Shown: positions 8,985-16,886 of the stretch, piece by piece
How positions within the stretch are numbered: position 1 is the stretch's first letter
How the letters are laid out: each line of letters opens with the position of its first letter
Assembly: GCA_017408985.1 (NCBI GenBank)
Contig: JAFQTO010000064.1
Span: 1-64,000, forward strand
Direction of reading: 5' to 3'
DNA length: 64,000 nucleotides
Source of the DNA: Clostridia bacterium
Lineage (GTDB): Bacteria; Bacillota; Clostridia; Oscillospirales; Butyricicoccaceae
Made by a program: the position numbers and the translations under genes
Notes under the pieces: model-generated
Told to the model about the DNA's origin: nothing
What the model saw: the letters and a program-made list of their open reading frames with translations, nothing else
Databases searched by the model: none

Positions 8985-9941
8985 ATGAAGAAAAAGAAAG
9001 GACTTCTTATCCTTATTATAATGCTTGCGGTGTTCGTGGGACTGTATTTTGTCATTGATTCGGGCATACTGGAAAAGACCGACGACGGTGACGATACCGA
9101 GGACGAAGTTCCCGAGATCGACCTGACCATCAACGCCTGGACGATACCCGCCGTATATATCAACGTTACCAATCCCTCCGGCACGGTCACCTACGACCGC
9201 ATCAAGTCCTCCACCTGGTACTGCGTCGAGTATGAGAATTATCCTCTCGACACTACCAAGCTTGAGGAAATGGGCGCTATCTTAGGTCAGATGACCGGTA
9301 CACGCCGTTTGGCAAAGAACAGCGACAATATGGAGCTGTTCGGACTCAACGACCCCATCGCCACCGTTACCTTCTCCTCTGCTACCGGTATGAGCGGCAA
9401 GCTGATCATCGGTATGCAGAATCAGGCGACTACCGACTATTACGTATACTATGAGGGCGTGGACGCCATATTCATGATGGCTTCCGGTTACGTGGATTAC
9501 TTCCTCTCCGACCTTATGAGCTACGTTATAGTGCCCGAGTTCCCCGAGATAGTTCTCACCGATATCACTTCCATAGAATACACCTCCGAGAGCAAGAGCT
9601 TTACCACACAGAAGCTGGTCTCCACCAATTCGGCTCACTCCGCTCTCATATCGGGTATCAACTCCATGTACGTGTCCAAGGTAGAGAACCCCTACGCCGA
9701 GGATCTCAGCGTTTACGGGCTTGACACTCCCTATATCGAGGCGACCTTCCGTTACGAGTCCGTCGAAGGCGGTCTCAGCACCGGTGAAAAGGTATTCACC
9801 CTCAAAGTCGGTGATCAGGACCCCGAGGACGACCGCTACTACTACGCCACCATCTCCGATTACCCCAACACCGTGTACCGTCTGTTCTATATGAGCCTTG
9901 AGCATCTGACCGAGGCTGTCGAAAGCTTCCCCGTCAAATAA
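8985..9941 (+). CDS. DUF4340 domain-containing membrane-anchored protein
   Basis: A 318-residue protein with a lysine-rich start, one transmembrane helix at about 6-24, an acidic linker (DDGDDTEDE) and a repeated beta-rich external region. DUF4340 proteins usually follow GldG-like genes, as here, four bases after the GldG stop. Repeated patterns around ENPYAEDLSVYGLDTPY and MELFGLNDPIATV match the internal repeats of the family. No catalytic motif is visible; a scaffold role next to the ABC complex is inference. Confidence 0.82.
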   Translation: MKKKKGLLILIIMLAVFVGLYFVIDSGILEKTDDGDDTEDEVPEIDLTINAWTIPAVYINVTNPSGTVTYDRIKSSTWYCVEYENYPLDTTKLEEMGAILGQMTGTRRLAKNSDNMELFGLNDPIATVTFSSATGMSGKLIIGMQNQATTDYYVYYEGVDAIFMMASGYVDYFLSDLMSYVIVPEFPEIVLTDITSIEYTSESKSFTTQKLVSTNSAHSALISGINSMYVSKVENPYAEDLSVYGLDTPYIEATFRYESVEGGLSTGEKVFTLKVGDQDPEDDRYYYATISDYPNTVYRLFYMSLEHLTEAVESFPVK

Positions 9942-9947
9942 CGGACG

Positions 9948-9990
9948 ATACAATATAATATTGTATAATAATAATATTGTATAATATTAT
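9948..9990. repeat. AT-only palindromic and direct repeats before the ABC operon terminator
   Basis: ATACAATAT (9948-9956) and ATATTGTAT (9958-9966) form a palindrome around one base. The string ATAATATTGTATAATA then occurs twice in tandem with overlap. The block contains several TATAAT-like words, so it may only mimic promoters. Confidence 0.5.
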
Positions 9991-9993
9991 GCT

Positions 9994-10031
9994 CCGTCCC
10001 GTGTACAGAAGATACACGGGACGGATTTTTT
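9994..10031 (+). terminator. Intrinsic terminator of the ABC operon
   Basis: CCGTCCCGTGTA (9994-10005) pairs with TACACGGGACGG (10013-10024) and is followed by ATTTTTTT. It ends the ATPase-to-DUF4340 operon. Confidence 0.9.
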
Positions 10032-10043
10032 GTCCGTTCAGGG

Positions 10044-10072
10044 TTGAAAAATCAATTATGCTGTGATATAAA
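10044..10072 (+). promoter_or_regulatory. Promoter for the ACT-domain gene
   Basis: TTGAAA (10044-10049) and TATAAA (10067-10072) are 17 bases apart. The predicted transcript begins near 10080, giving a leader of about 150 bases. Confidence 0.55.
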
Positions 10073-10103
10073 TAGAATAGGTTATTATATCTTGTTGTTT
10101 GAT

Positions 10104-10200
10104 TGCAGAGGACAGCAGGCGCAGGTCTGTGTCTCGGTTCACAGACGGCGGGGCTTTCAGGGAGGCTCCGCTGCGCAGAAAAGCACCCCCGCACACTGCA
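10104..10200 (+). ncRNA. Candidate structured leader RNA (three-way junction) of the ACT-domain gene
   Basis: Three helices fit together without gaps. GCGCAG (10119-10124) pairs with CTGCGC (10171-10176). GTCTGTG (10125-10131) pairs with CACAGAC (10140-10146). CGGGGC (10149-10154) pairs with GCTCCG (10165-10170), with one G-T. An outer TGCAG/CTGCA (10104-10108/10196-10200) could close it. It is far richer in G/C than its flanks. I do not recognise it as a known riboswitch or T-box, and no terminator follows before the ribosome site. Confidence 0.45.
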
Positions 10201-10233
10201 TAAAAAAACACAAAAATAAGAGGAGAACAGCAG

Positions 10234-10680
10234 ATGGAACAGACAGAACGCTATTATATCGTTCACGAAAACGCACTGCCCCGCGGTCTCAAGATGGTCT
10301 GCGAGGTGCGCTCTTTGCTTATTCAGGGACGGGCAAAGAACATTACCGAAGCTGTCAAGGCTGTGGGCATCAGCCGCAGCGAGTACTACAAGTACCGCGA
10401 CAGCGTAGAGCTTTATACCAGAGAATACGAGGACAACATCATCACCCTGCAGGCGGTTCTTACCGACCGCGCAGGCGTGCTGTCAAGCTTTCTCAACGCG
10501 GTCGCACGTGCAGGCGGCAACGTACTTACGGTCAACCAGAACATCCCCATCGACGGCGCGGCAGGCATCACCCTGTCGGTGAACACCGTTGAGATGCGCG
10601 TCAAGATAGAGACTCTTATGAAGCGTCTGCTTGCCCTTGACGGCGTACAGAGCGCCCAGATACTGCAGGGCAAGCGCTGA
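10234..10680 (+). CDS. ACT domain-containing protein (PheB/UPF0735 type)
   Basis: A 148-residue protein: an N-terminal half with a helix-turn-helix-like segment (AKNITEAVKAVGISRSEYYKYRD) and a C-terminal ACT domain from about residue 70 (ITLQAVLTDRAGVLSSFLNAVARAGGNVLTVNQ). Length and arrangement match the UPF0735 family, including Bacillus PheB, a presumed small-molecule-binding regulator tied to aromatic amino acid metabolism. AGAGGAG lies about 11 bases before the ATG. No amino acid biosynthesis gene adjoins it except ilvE further on. The ligand cannot be read from the sequence. Confidence 0.85.
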   Translation: MEQTERYYIVHENALPRGLKMVCEVRSLLIQGRAKNITEAVKAVGISRSEYYKYRDSVELYTREYEDNIITLQAVLTDRAGVLSSFLNAVARAGGNVLTVNQNIPIDGAAGITLSVNTVEMRVKIETLMKRLLALDGVQSAQILQGKR

Positions 10681-10713
10681 ACCTTTTTTGAGCCTTAGAC
10701 CGCGCATAATATC

Positions 10714-10754
10714 GCCGCTGCTGCATAAATATTTATACACAGCGGCATTGATTT
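10714..10754 (+). terminator. Probable terminator after the ACT-domain gene
   Basis: GCCGCTG (10714-10720) pairs with CAGCGGC (10740-10746); the loop contains a self-complementary ATAAATATTTAT. A weak T-run (ATTGATTTT) follows, so termination strength is uncertain. Confidence 0.4.
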
Positions 10755-10769
10755 TAACCACACATAATA

Positions 10770-10798
10770 TTGACAATCGGGAAAAGGGTGTGTATAAT
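10770..10798 (+). promoter_or_regulatory. Strong promoter of the tRNA-Pro gene
   Basis: A perfect TTGACA (10770-10775) and a perfect TATAAT (10793-10798) are separated by 17 bases. They lie 19 bases before the first base of the mature tRNA. Confidence 0.9.
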
Positions 10799-10817
10799 AT
10801 ATCTGATCCCGATTTTT

Positions 10818-10894
10818 CGGGGTGTAGCTCAGTTTGGTAGAGCGCTTGGTTCGGGACCAAGAGGCCGTGTGTTCAAGTCACATCACTCCGACCA
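10818..10894 (+). tRNA. tRNA-Pro (anticodon CGG), CCA encoded
   Basis: The 77-base sequence folds as a cloverleaf. Acceptor CGGGGTG pairs with CACTCCG (one G-T), the D arm is GCTC/GAGC, and the anticodon arm is CTTGG-TTCGGGA-CCAAG with CGG in the middle. The T arm is GTGTG-TTCAAGT-CACAT, followed by discriminator A and an encoded CCA. It reads CCG proline codons. It has its own consensus promoter and terminator, so it is a single-gene unit. Confidence 0.97.
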
Positions 10895-10900
10895 CCTTTG

Positions 10901-10943
10901 ATCGACAAGTCTCTACGGAGCTTGTCGATTTCTGTCTTTTTTT
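10901..10943 (+). terminator. Terminator of the tRNA-Pro gene
   Basis: ATCGACAAG (10901-10909) pairs with CTTGTCGAT (10921-10929), followed by TTCTGTC and a run of seven T. Confidence 0.85.
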
Positions 10944-11003
10944 CGGGAATTGACCTTATTTTTTGACTAAATTGATTTACATATCTGAAAGGCGGTACTA
11001 ATT

Positions 11004-12080
11004 ATGAAGTACAATTTCACGATCCAGCGTACAACTGCCCCCAAGCAGAAGCCCAACCCCGATACCCTACGCTTCGGCAAGCAGTTTACCGACCACATGT
11101 TCATGATGGATTGGTCCACCGAGAAGGGCTGGCATGACGGCAGAATCATCCCCTACGGCCCCATCGCTTTAGACCCCGCCGCCTCCGTCCTACACTACTC
11201 CCAGCAGATGTTCGAGGGACTAAAGGCATACAAGACCGAAGACGGCCGTATCCTACTGTTCCGCCCCGATATGAACGCTAAGCGCACCAACTCCACCAAC
11301 GAGCGTATGTGCATCCCCCAGATGCCCGAAGATCTGTTCGTCGAAGCTGTCAAGGCAGTAGTTGACGTAGACCGTGACTGGATCCCCGAGAAGTTCGGCA
11401 CAAGCCTTTATATCCGTCCCTTCATCTTTGCGGACGAGGCTTTCCTGGGTGTTCACGCCGCTCACCACTACAAGTTCTGCATCATTCTTTCTCCCGTTGG
11501 CCCCTACTACGAAAGCTCTGACGGCGGCCTGACCGCTAACAGCATTTTCGTTGAGCAGCATTACGTCCGTGCCGTACCCGGCGGCACAGGCTTTGCCAAG
11601 GTCGGCGGCAACTATGCCGGTTCTCTCAAGGCTCAGGAAAAAGCAGCCGAAAAGGGCTGTGAGCAGGTCCTCTGGCTCGACTCCATTGAGCACGACTACG
11701 TCGAAGAGATCGGTACCTCCAACGCATTCTTCGTGATCGACGGTGAGATCATCACCGCTCCTCTGGCAGGAACCATTCTTCCCGGCATCACTCGTAACTC
11801 TGTTCTCGCTCTGCTGAGAAAGTGGGGCATGAACGTTTCCGAGCGCCGTCTGAAGATCAGCGACGTCCTCAAGGCAGGCGAAGAAGGCAGACTTCAGGAG
11901 GTATTTGCCACCGGTACCGCAGCAGTTATCTCCCCCGTCGGCAGACTGGTATTCGAGGACAAGAGCTTTACCATCGGCAACGGCGGCGTAGGCGAGCTGG
12001 CAAACAAGCTGTACAGCACCCTTTACGGCATCCAGACCGGTAAGGTCGAGGATGATATGGGTTGGACTGTTAGCCTGTAA
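11004..12080 (+). CDS. ilvE: Branched-chain amino acid aminotransferase
   Basis: A 358-residue fold-type IV PLP enzyme that interconverts Leu, Ile and Val with their 2-oxo acids using 2-oxoglutarate/glutamate. It has the long-form BCAT layout: SQQMFEGLKAYK, RPDMNAKR, YIRPFIF, and the PLP-lysine region GFAKVGGNYAGSL. Further motifs are the EEIGTSNAFFVIDG loop and the GITRNSVLAL phosphate-binding segment. AAAGGCGG lies upstream of the ATG. A terminator follows, so it is probably expressed apart from the LeuA-like gene next door, although the two may be metabolically linked. Confidence 0.95.
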   Translation: MKYNFTIQRTTAPKQKPNPDTLRFGKQFTDHMFMMDWSTEKGWHDGRIIPYGPIALDPAASVLHYSQQMFEGLKAYKTEDGRILLFRPDMNAKRTNSTNERMCIPQMPEDLFVEAVKAVVDVDRDWIPEKFGTSLYIRPFIFADEAFLGVHAAHHYKFCIILSPVGPYYESSDGGLTANSIFVEQHYVRAVPGGTGFAKVGGNYAGSLKAQEKAAEKGCEQVLWLDSIEHDYVEEIGTSNAFFVIDGEIITAPLAGTILPGITRNSVLALLRKWGMNVSERRLKISDVLKAGEEGRLQEVFATGTAAVISPVGRLVFEDKSFTIGNGGVGELANKLYSTLYGIQTGKVEDDMGWTVSL

Positions 12081-12094
12081 ATCCTAACATTTAC

Positions 12095-12136
12095 ATGCGC
12101 TTCGGGCAACGCATAGCGGCTCGAAGCGCATTTTTT
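12095..12136 (+). terminator. Terminator after ilvE
   Basis: ATGCGCTTCG (12095-12104) pairs with CGAAGCGCAT (12122-12131), followed by TTTTTT. No clear promoter lies between it and the LeuA-like gene at 12160, so that gene may depend on readthrough. Confidence 0.8.
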
Positions 12137-12159
12137 AATCAAACGGAGGAATCTGTATT

Positions 12160-13563
12160 ATGAATACCATAAAGATCTCGGATATATCTCTGCGAGTAAG
12201 CGATCAGGCACTTTCGTCCTCTCTCAGCTTCAAGGAGAAGCTGGAGATAGCCAAGCTGCTGGAAAAGCTGGACGTTGACGTTATTGAGACCGGCTACGTC
12301 ACCGAGGAGGCTGCCGACGCCGTTTTGATGCGCACTCTGGCATCCACCATCAAGAGCTCGGTGCTGAGCGCTCCCGTATATCCCGACACCGCATCGGTGC
12401 GACGCACCTTTGACGCTTTGCAGAAGGCTCAGAGCAAGCGCATCAATCTTATCGTTCCCACCTCCACCGTACAGATGGAGTACATCTACCATATGAAAGC
12501 CAAGGTAATGCTCGAGAAGATCGCCGAGTGCATCAGGCTGGCTGCCGAGCTGGGCGTTGAGGCTGAGTTTACCGCCGAGGACGCCACCCGCTCTGACAGA
12601 GATTTTCTGATCTCCGCCATTAACACCGCCGTTGAGTGCGGCGCGACTATAGTCACCCTCTGCGACACCACCGGCGAGATGCTGGCAGAGGAGATAGGCG
12701 CTTTCGTCAGCGAGCTGAAGGCTTCCTGCCCCGCTCTCGAGGGTGTCACCCTGTCCTTTGAGTGCAAAGACAATCTGGGTCTGGCATCAAGCGCCTGCCT
12801 GGCTGCCGCAAACGCAGGCGTAAAGCAGATCAAGGTAGCTTCCTGCGGCATCACCGGCTATACATCCCTGGAGAAGTTTATGCACATCCTGCAGGTCAGA
12901 CGTGAGACCCTCGGTTTTGAGAGCGGTCTCAAGTACACCGAGCTGCAGCGCACCTGCCAGCGTCTTGAGACGCTGACCGGCCACAGCGGCAGACTGAGCG
13001 CCTCCGACGAGGGCGATGAAAAGATCGAACTGACCACCGATTCGGATATGACCACCGTCCGCCGCCGTCTCAGCGCGCTGGGCTATGACGTATCCGACGA
13101 GGATATGGCAAAGATCTATACTCTGTTTATGGAGCTGGCCGCAAAGAAGAAGGTCGACGACCGTGACCTGGAGGCTCTGGTAGCCGAGAACGCACGTCAG
13201 GTCGCTCCCACCTATCAGCTGGAGAGCTTCGTTATCAACAGCGGCTCCTCCATCTCCTCCACCGCATTTATTCAGGTCAACCGCAAGGGCGTGCCCCTGC
13301 AGACCGTTTCCATAGGCGACGGCCCCATCGATGCCGCATTTTTGGCTATTGACCAGCTGCTGGGCCATCATTTTGAGCTTGAGGACTTCCGTATTCAGGC
13401 TGTTACCGAGGGCAGAGAGGCTCAGGGCGACGCCGTTGTCAAGCTGCGCGCAAACGGCAGACTGTATTCGGGCAGAGGTCTGTCCACCGACATTATCGAG
13501 GCATCCATCCGCGCATATCTGAGTGCCGTCAACAAGATCGTGTATGAGGAAAACGCAAGATGA
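12160..13563 (+). CDS. LeuA/homocitrate-synthase-like protein with altered catalytic motifs and intact LeuA regulatory domain
   Basis: A 467-residue HMGL-like TIM barrel (about 1-290), a linker, and a LeuA allosteric/dimerisation domain (about 355-460; GDGPIDAAFLAIDQ, GRGLSTDIIEAS). True isopropylmalate synthases start with DTTLRDGEQ; here it is D8-ISLR12-VSDQ16, so the Asp, Arg and Gln remain but RDGEQ has become RVSDQ. The metal-binding HxH before NDLG is E201-C-K203, and the later GERAGN motif is CGITGYT. It is therefore unlikely to be a normal 2-isopropylmalate synthase. Its stop overlaps the next start by ATGA. A related condensing enzyme, a lyase or a regulator are all possible. Confidence 0.8.
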   Translation: MNTIKISDISLRVSDQALSSSLSFKEKLEIAKLLEKLDVDVIETGYVTEEAADAVLMRTLASTIKSSVLSAPVYPDTASVRRTFDALQKAQSKRINLIVPTSTVQMEYIYHMKAKVMLEKIAECIRLAAELGVEAEFTAEDATRSDRDFLISAINTAVECGATIVTLCDTTGEMLAEEIGAFVSELKASCPALEGVTLSFECKDNLGLASSACLAAANAGVKQIKVASCGITGYTSLEKFMHILQVRRETLGFESGLKYTELQRTCQRLETLTGHSGRLSASDEGDEKIELTTDSDMTTVRRRLSALGYDVSDEDMAKIYTLFMELAAKKKVDDRDLEALVAENARQVAPTYQLESFVINSGSSISSTAFIQVNRKGVPLQTVSIGDGPIDAAFLAIDQLLGHHFELEDFRIQAVTEGREAQGDAVVKLRANGRLYSGRGLSTDIIEASIRAYLSAVNKIVYEENAR

Positions 13564-16067
13564 AGCTGAGTTTTTATACGGGCGGCTGGCCTAATATCTC
13601 ATGGAACGATGCCTGCATCCTCGCCGCCGATATGGAGTTGCAGGGCGTCGAACTGCTCTATTCCAAGGTAGAAGCCACTCCCCTGCTTGAGGGTGCAAAC
13701 GCAGGCAGCAACCGCAGGAAGTTTATCCGCGCATTCAACGAAGCCAATCTGGAGTGTCCCTGCATCACGGTAAACGTGGGCAAGGGCTCTATCGAAAGCG
13801 CACTTGCCGATGCAAGAAACTGCATCCATCTGGCAAGCCTGCTGCAGATCCCCAACGTATGTCTGGGTATGGACATTCTGGCCGACGAGGACGAACAGCG
13901 CATCGTCACCGTTATCGGTCAGCTGCTGCCCACCGCAGTGCAGTCCAACATAGTCCTGCTGGTGGAGACCTCAGGCATCTATGCCGACTCCTCCCGCATC
14001 TGCAAGATGCTGGACAGATTTGCCAGCGACAATCTGGCCGCTCTGTGGAATCTTCACGATCCCCACTATTACAATGACGAGACCCCCGACAAGACCATCC
14101 GCAATCTGGGCGCATACGTCCGTCACGTGCGTATCTGCGACTCGGAAAAGAGCGAAAACGGCCCCGTATACTGTCTGATGGGCGAGGGCGACCTGCCCGT
14201 TGAGAAGATCCTCGTGGCTCTGCGCAGTATCGACTACAAGGGTCACATCTCCCTCTGCCGCGCTCCCGAAAATGCAGGTATTACCGACACCGATATTATC
14301 CTTCCCCAGTTTACCAACGCTATGGAGATACACTCGGACAAGCAGCGCTCCCGCAAGGCTCTGTACGAGAACAAGACCGGCACAGGCAAGTTCATATGGC
14401 AGAAGGACGTGCTGCTGGATATGACCTTCTCTCAGGTGCTGGACACTCTGGTTGAGACCTTCCCCAACCAGTATGCATTCCGCTTCACCACCCTCAACTA
14501 CACACGCACCTACGAAGAATTCCGTGACGACGTTGACACCTTTGCCCGTGCGCTGGTAGCTCTGGGCGTAAAAGCAGGTGACAAGGTCGCCGTATGGAGC
14601 ACCAATCTGCCCCAGTGGTACATCTCTTTCTGGGCGACCGTCAAGCTGGGTGCCGTTCTGGTCACTATGAACACCGCCTACAAGATCCGTGAAGCTGAAT
14701 ACCTGCTGCGGCAGGCTGACGTACACACCCTCATTATGTGTGACAGCTACCGTGACAGCAACTACGTTGAGATCATAAAAGAGCTGTGCCCCGAGCTTCA
14801 GTATCAGGATGCAAACAAGCCCCTGCACTGCAAGCGCCTGCCATTCCTGCGTCACATCATCACCCTTGAGTCCAAGCAGAAGGGCTGTCTGACCTGGCAG
14901 GATGCCGTGGCGTTTTCCTCGCAGGTGCCCAAGGACGAGGTATACCGTCTTGCCGCCAAGGTGCATCCCGACGACGTGTGCAATATGCAGTACACCTCGG
15001 GTACCACCGGCTTCCCCAAGGGCGTTATGCTCACCCACCGCAACATCGTCAACAACGGCAAGTGCATCGGCGACCGTATGGATCTGTCCACCGCCGACCG
15101 TATGATGATCCAGGTGCCTATGTTCCATTGTTTCGGTATGGTTCTGGCTATGACCGCCGCAATGACCCACAGCGCTATGCTGTCACCCATCCCCTACTTC
15201 TCCCCCAAATCCTCCCTGGCCTGCATCAAGCAGGAGCGCATCACCTGCTTCCACGGTGTTCCCACCATGTTCATTGCCCTTTTGGAGCACAAGGACTTCA
15301 ACCCTGCCGATTTCAGCTATATGCGTACCGGCATTATGGCAGGTTCGCCCTGCCCCATCGCCGTTATGAAGGACGTGGTGGAAAAGATGAATATGAAGGA
15401 GATCACCATCGTCTACGGTCAGACAGAGTCCTCCCCCGGCTGTACCATGTCCAGCACCGACGATCCTCTGGACGTCCGTGTTGCCACGGTCGGCAGACCT
15501 CTGCCCGAGATCGAGTGCAAGATAGTCGATCCCGAGACCGGTCTTGAGTGCCCCGACGGCGTAAACGGTGAGTTCGTTGCACGCGGCTACAACCTGATGA
15601 AGGGTTACTACAAGATGCCCGACGCCACCTCCTCCACCATTGACGCCGACGGCTGGCTGCACACCGGCGACCTTGCCTGCCGCACACCCGAGGGCAACTT
15701 CCGTATCACCGGCAGACTGAAAGATATGATAATCCGCGGCGGTGAGAACATCTACCCCAAGGAGATCGAGGAGTTCCTCTACACCCATCCCAAGATTAAG
15801 GACGTTCAGGTCATCGGCGTGCCCTCCGAGCAGTTTGGCGAGGAGATCATGGCAAGCATCATCCTCAAGCAGGGTGAAGAAATGACCGAAAAAGAGGTCA
15901 AGGATTACGTCTACGCCAATATGGCAAAGCACAAGGTCCCCTCCTTTGTGGACTTTGTGGACGCATTCCCCATGAACGCCGCAGGCAAGATCCTCAAGTA
16001 CAAGATGCGCGAGGATGCTGTCAAAAAGCTGGGTCTGCAGAAGGCCGCCTCCATCGAAACCGCGTAA
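13560..16067 (+). CDS. Fusion of a sugar-isomerase-like TIM barrel with an AMP-forming acyl-CoA synthetase
   Basis: An 835-residue two-domain protein. Residues 1-270 look like an AP-endonuclease-2/xylose-isomerase-like TIM barrel. Likely metal ligands are E136 (LVETSG), D167 and H170 (HDPH) and H189 (VRHVRICD); the usual last glutamate position is C233 (ISLCR). From about 290 on it is a complete ANL-family acyl-CoA ligase: T479-SGTTG, YGQTESSPG, GWLHTGDL, RLKDMIIRGGENIYP and the catalytic K810 (NAAGKILK). The ligase half should make an acyl-AMP and then an acyl-CoA. ATGA overlap with the LeuA-like gene suggests the two act together. The substrate is unknown. Confidence 0.85.
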   Translation: MKLSFYTGGWPNISWNDACILAADMELQGVELLYSKVEATPLLEGANAGSNRRKFIRAFNEANLECPCITVNVGKGSIESALADARNCIHLASLLQIPNVCLGMDILADEDEQRIVTVIGQLLPTAVQSNIVLLVETSGIYADSSRICKMLDRFASDNLAALWNLHDPHYYNDETPDKTIRNLGAYVRHVRICDSEKSENGPVYCLMGEGDLPVEKILVALRSIDYKGHISLCRAPENAGITDTDIILPQFTNAMEIHSDKQRSRKALYENKTGTGKFIWQKDVLLDMTFSQVLDTLVETFPNQYAFRFTTLNYTRTYEEFRDDVDTFARALVALGVKAGDKVAVWSTNLPQWYISFWATVKLGAVLVTMNTAYKIREAEYLLRQADVHTLIMCDSYRDSNYVEIIKELCPELQYQDANKPLHCKRLPFLRHIITLESKQKGCLTWQDAVAFSSQVPKDEVYRLAAKVHPDDVCNMQYTSGTTGFPKGVMLTHRNIVNNGKCIGDRMDLSTADRMMIQVPMFHCFGMVLAMTAAMTHSAMLSPIPYFSPKSSLACIKQERITCFHGVPTMFIALLEHKDFNPADFSYMRTGIMAGSPCPIAVMKDVVEKMNMKEITIVYGQTESSPGCTMSSTDDPLDVRVATVGRPLPEIECKIVDPETGLECPDGVNGEFVARGYNLMKGYYKMPDATSSTIDADGWLHTGDLACRTPEGNFRITGRLKDMIIRGGENIYPKEIEEFLYTHPKIKDVQVIGVPSEQFGEEIMASIILKQGEEMTEKEVKDYVYANMAKHKVPSFVDFVDAFPMNAAGKILKYKMREDAVKKLGLQKAASIETA

Positions 16068-16086
16068 AAAACACAAATATACAAAG

Positions 16087-16130
16087 AATATACCGCAGAG
16101 GGATTCCTCCGCGGTATATTTTTGCTTTTT
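16087..16130 (+). terminator. Terminator after the TIM-barrel/acyl-CoA ligase gene
   Basis: AATATACCGC (16087-16096) pairs with GCGGTATATT (16111-16120), extended by GAGG/CCTC, and is followed by TTTGCTTTTTT. Confidence 0.88.
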
Positions 16131-16174
16131 TGAGGTAATACTGTTCCTATAATATATATTGGGAGGGCAAAACA

Positions 16175-16837
16175 ATGTTCAAACACGAAAAACAGCTTTT
16201 TCACCCCGTTGAGATCGAGAGGGTAAACCCCCAGTACGCCGCCCTGCTTCAGGAGCAGCTTGGCGGAGGCAACGGCGAGCTCAAGGCGGCGATGCAGTAT
16301 ATGTCCCAGAGCTTCAGGGTAAAGGATCCCGAGATCAAGGATCTGTTTTTGGATATTGCCGCAGAGGAGCTGGGGCATATGGAGATGGTGGCACAGACTA
16401 TAAATCTGCTCAACGGGCATGAGGTGGATGCCACCAAGGTCAGCGCAGGCGAGGTGCAGACCCACGTGCTGCTCGGTCTCAATCCCGGACTCATCAACGC
16501 ATCGGGTTACTCGTGGACGGGCGACTACGTGACCGTAACCGGTGATCTGTGCGCCGATCTGCTGTCCAATATCGCCTCCGAACAGCGTGCAAAGGTTGTC
16601 TACGAATATCTGTACAGACAGATAAACGACAAAAAAGTCCGTGAGACCATCGACTTTTTGCTCAACCGCGAGGAGGCGCACAATCAGATGTTCCGTGACG
16701 CATTCAACAAGGTGCAGAACTCAGGCTCCTGCCGGGATTTTGGTACTACCAAGGCCGCGAGAATGTACTTTTCGCTCTCCGACCCCGGCCCCGACGCGTT
16801 TGCAAAGGGCAATACTGTTCCCCCTGCATTCAAATAA
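16175..16837 (+). CDS. cotJC: Manganese catalase family protein (CotJC type)
   Basis: A 220-residue ferritin-like four-helix protein. The di-manganese ligands typical of the family are visible: the glutamate in GELKAAMQYMSQ, E-x-x-H in EELGHMEM, the glutamate in SEQRAKVVYEYL, and E-x-x-H in REEAHNQMF. It is close in length and sequence to the Bacillus spore-coat protein CotJC, so it may disproportionate peroxide and sit in the spore coat. No CotJA/CotJB genes adjoin it. GGGAGG lies upstream of the ATG, and it is flanked by terminators, so it is a single-gene unit. Confidence 0.88.
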   Translation: MFKHEKQLFHPVEIERVNPQYAALLQEQLGGGNGELKAAMQYMSQSFRVKDPEIKDLFLDIAAEELGHMEMVAQTINLLNGHEVDATKVSAGEVQTHVLLGLNPGLINASGYSWTGDYVTVTGDLCADLLSNIASEQRAKVVYEYLYRQINDKKVRETIDFLLNREEAHNQMFRDAFNKVQNSGSCRDFGTTKAARMYFSLSDPGPDAFAKGNTVPPAFK

Positions 16838-16841
16838 AATT

Positions 16842-16877
16842 GCCCCTGCACTCACAAGAGTGCAGGGGGTGTTTTGT
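16842..16877 (+). terminator. Terminator after the Mn catalase gene
   Basis: CCCCTGCACTC (16843-16853) pairs with GAGTGCAGGGG around ACAA, followed by GTGTTTT. Its other side carries ATTTTATTT, so it may also act on the minus strand. Confidence 0.85.
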
Positions 16878-16886
16878 GATATAAGA

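Noticed and set aside
10944-11003. Possible T-box or leucine riboswitch upstream of ilvE
   Set aside because: The spacer after the tRNA terminator is only about 60 bases, with no AGGGTGG-type T-box core or terminator.
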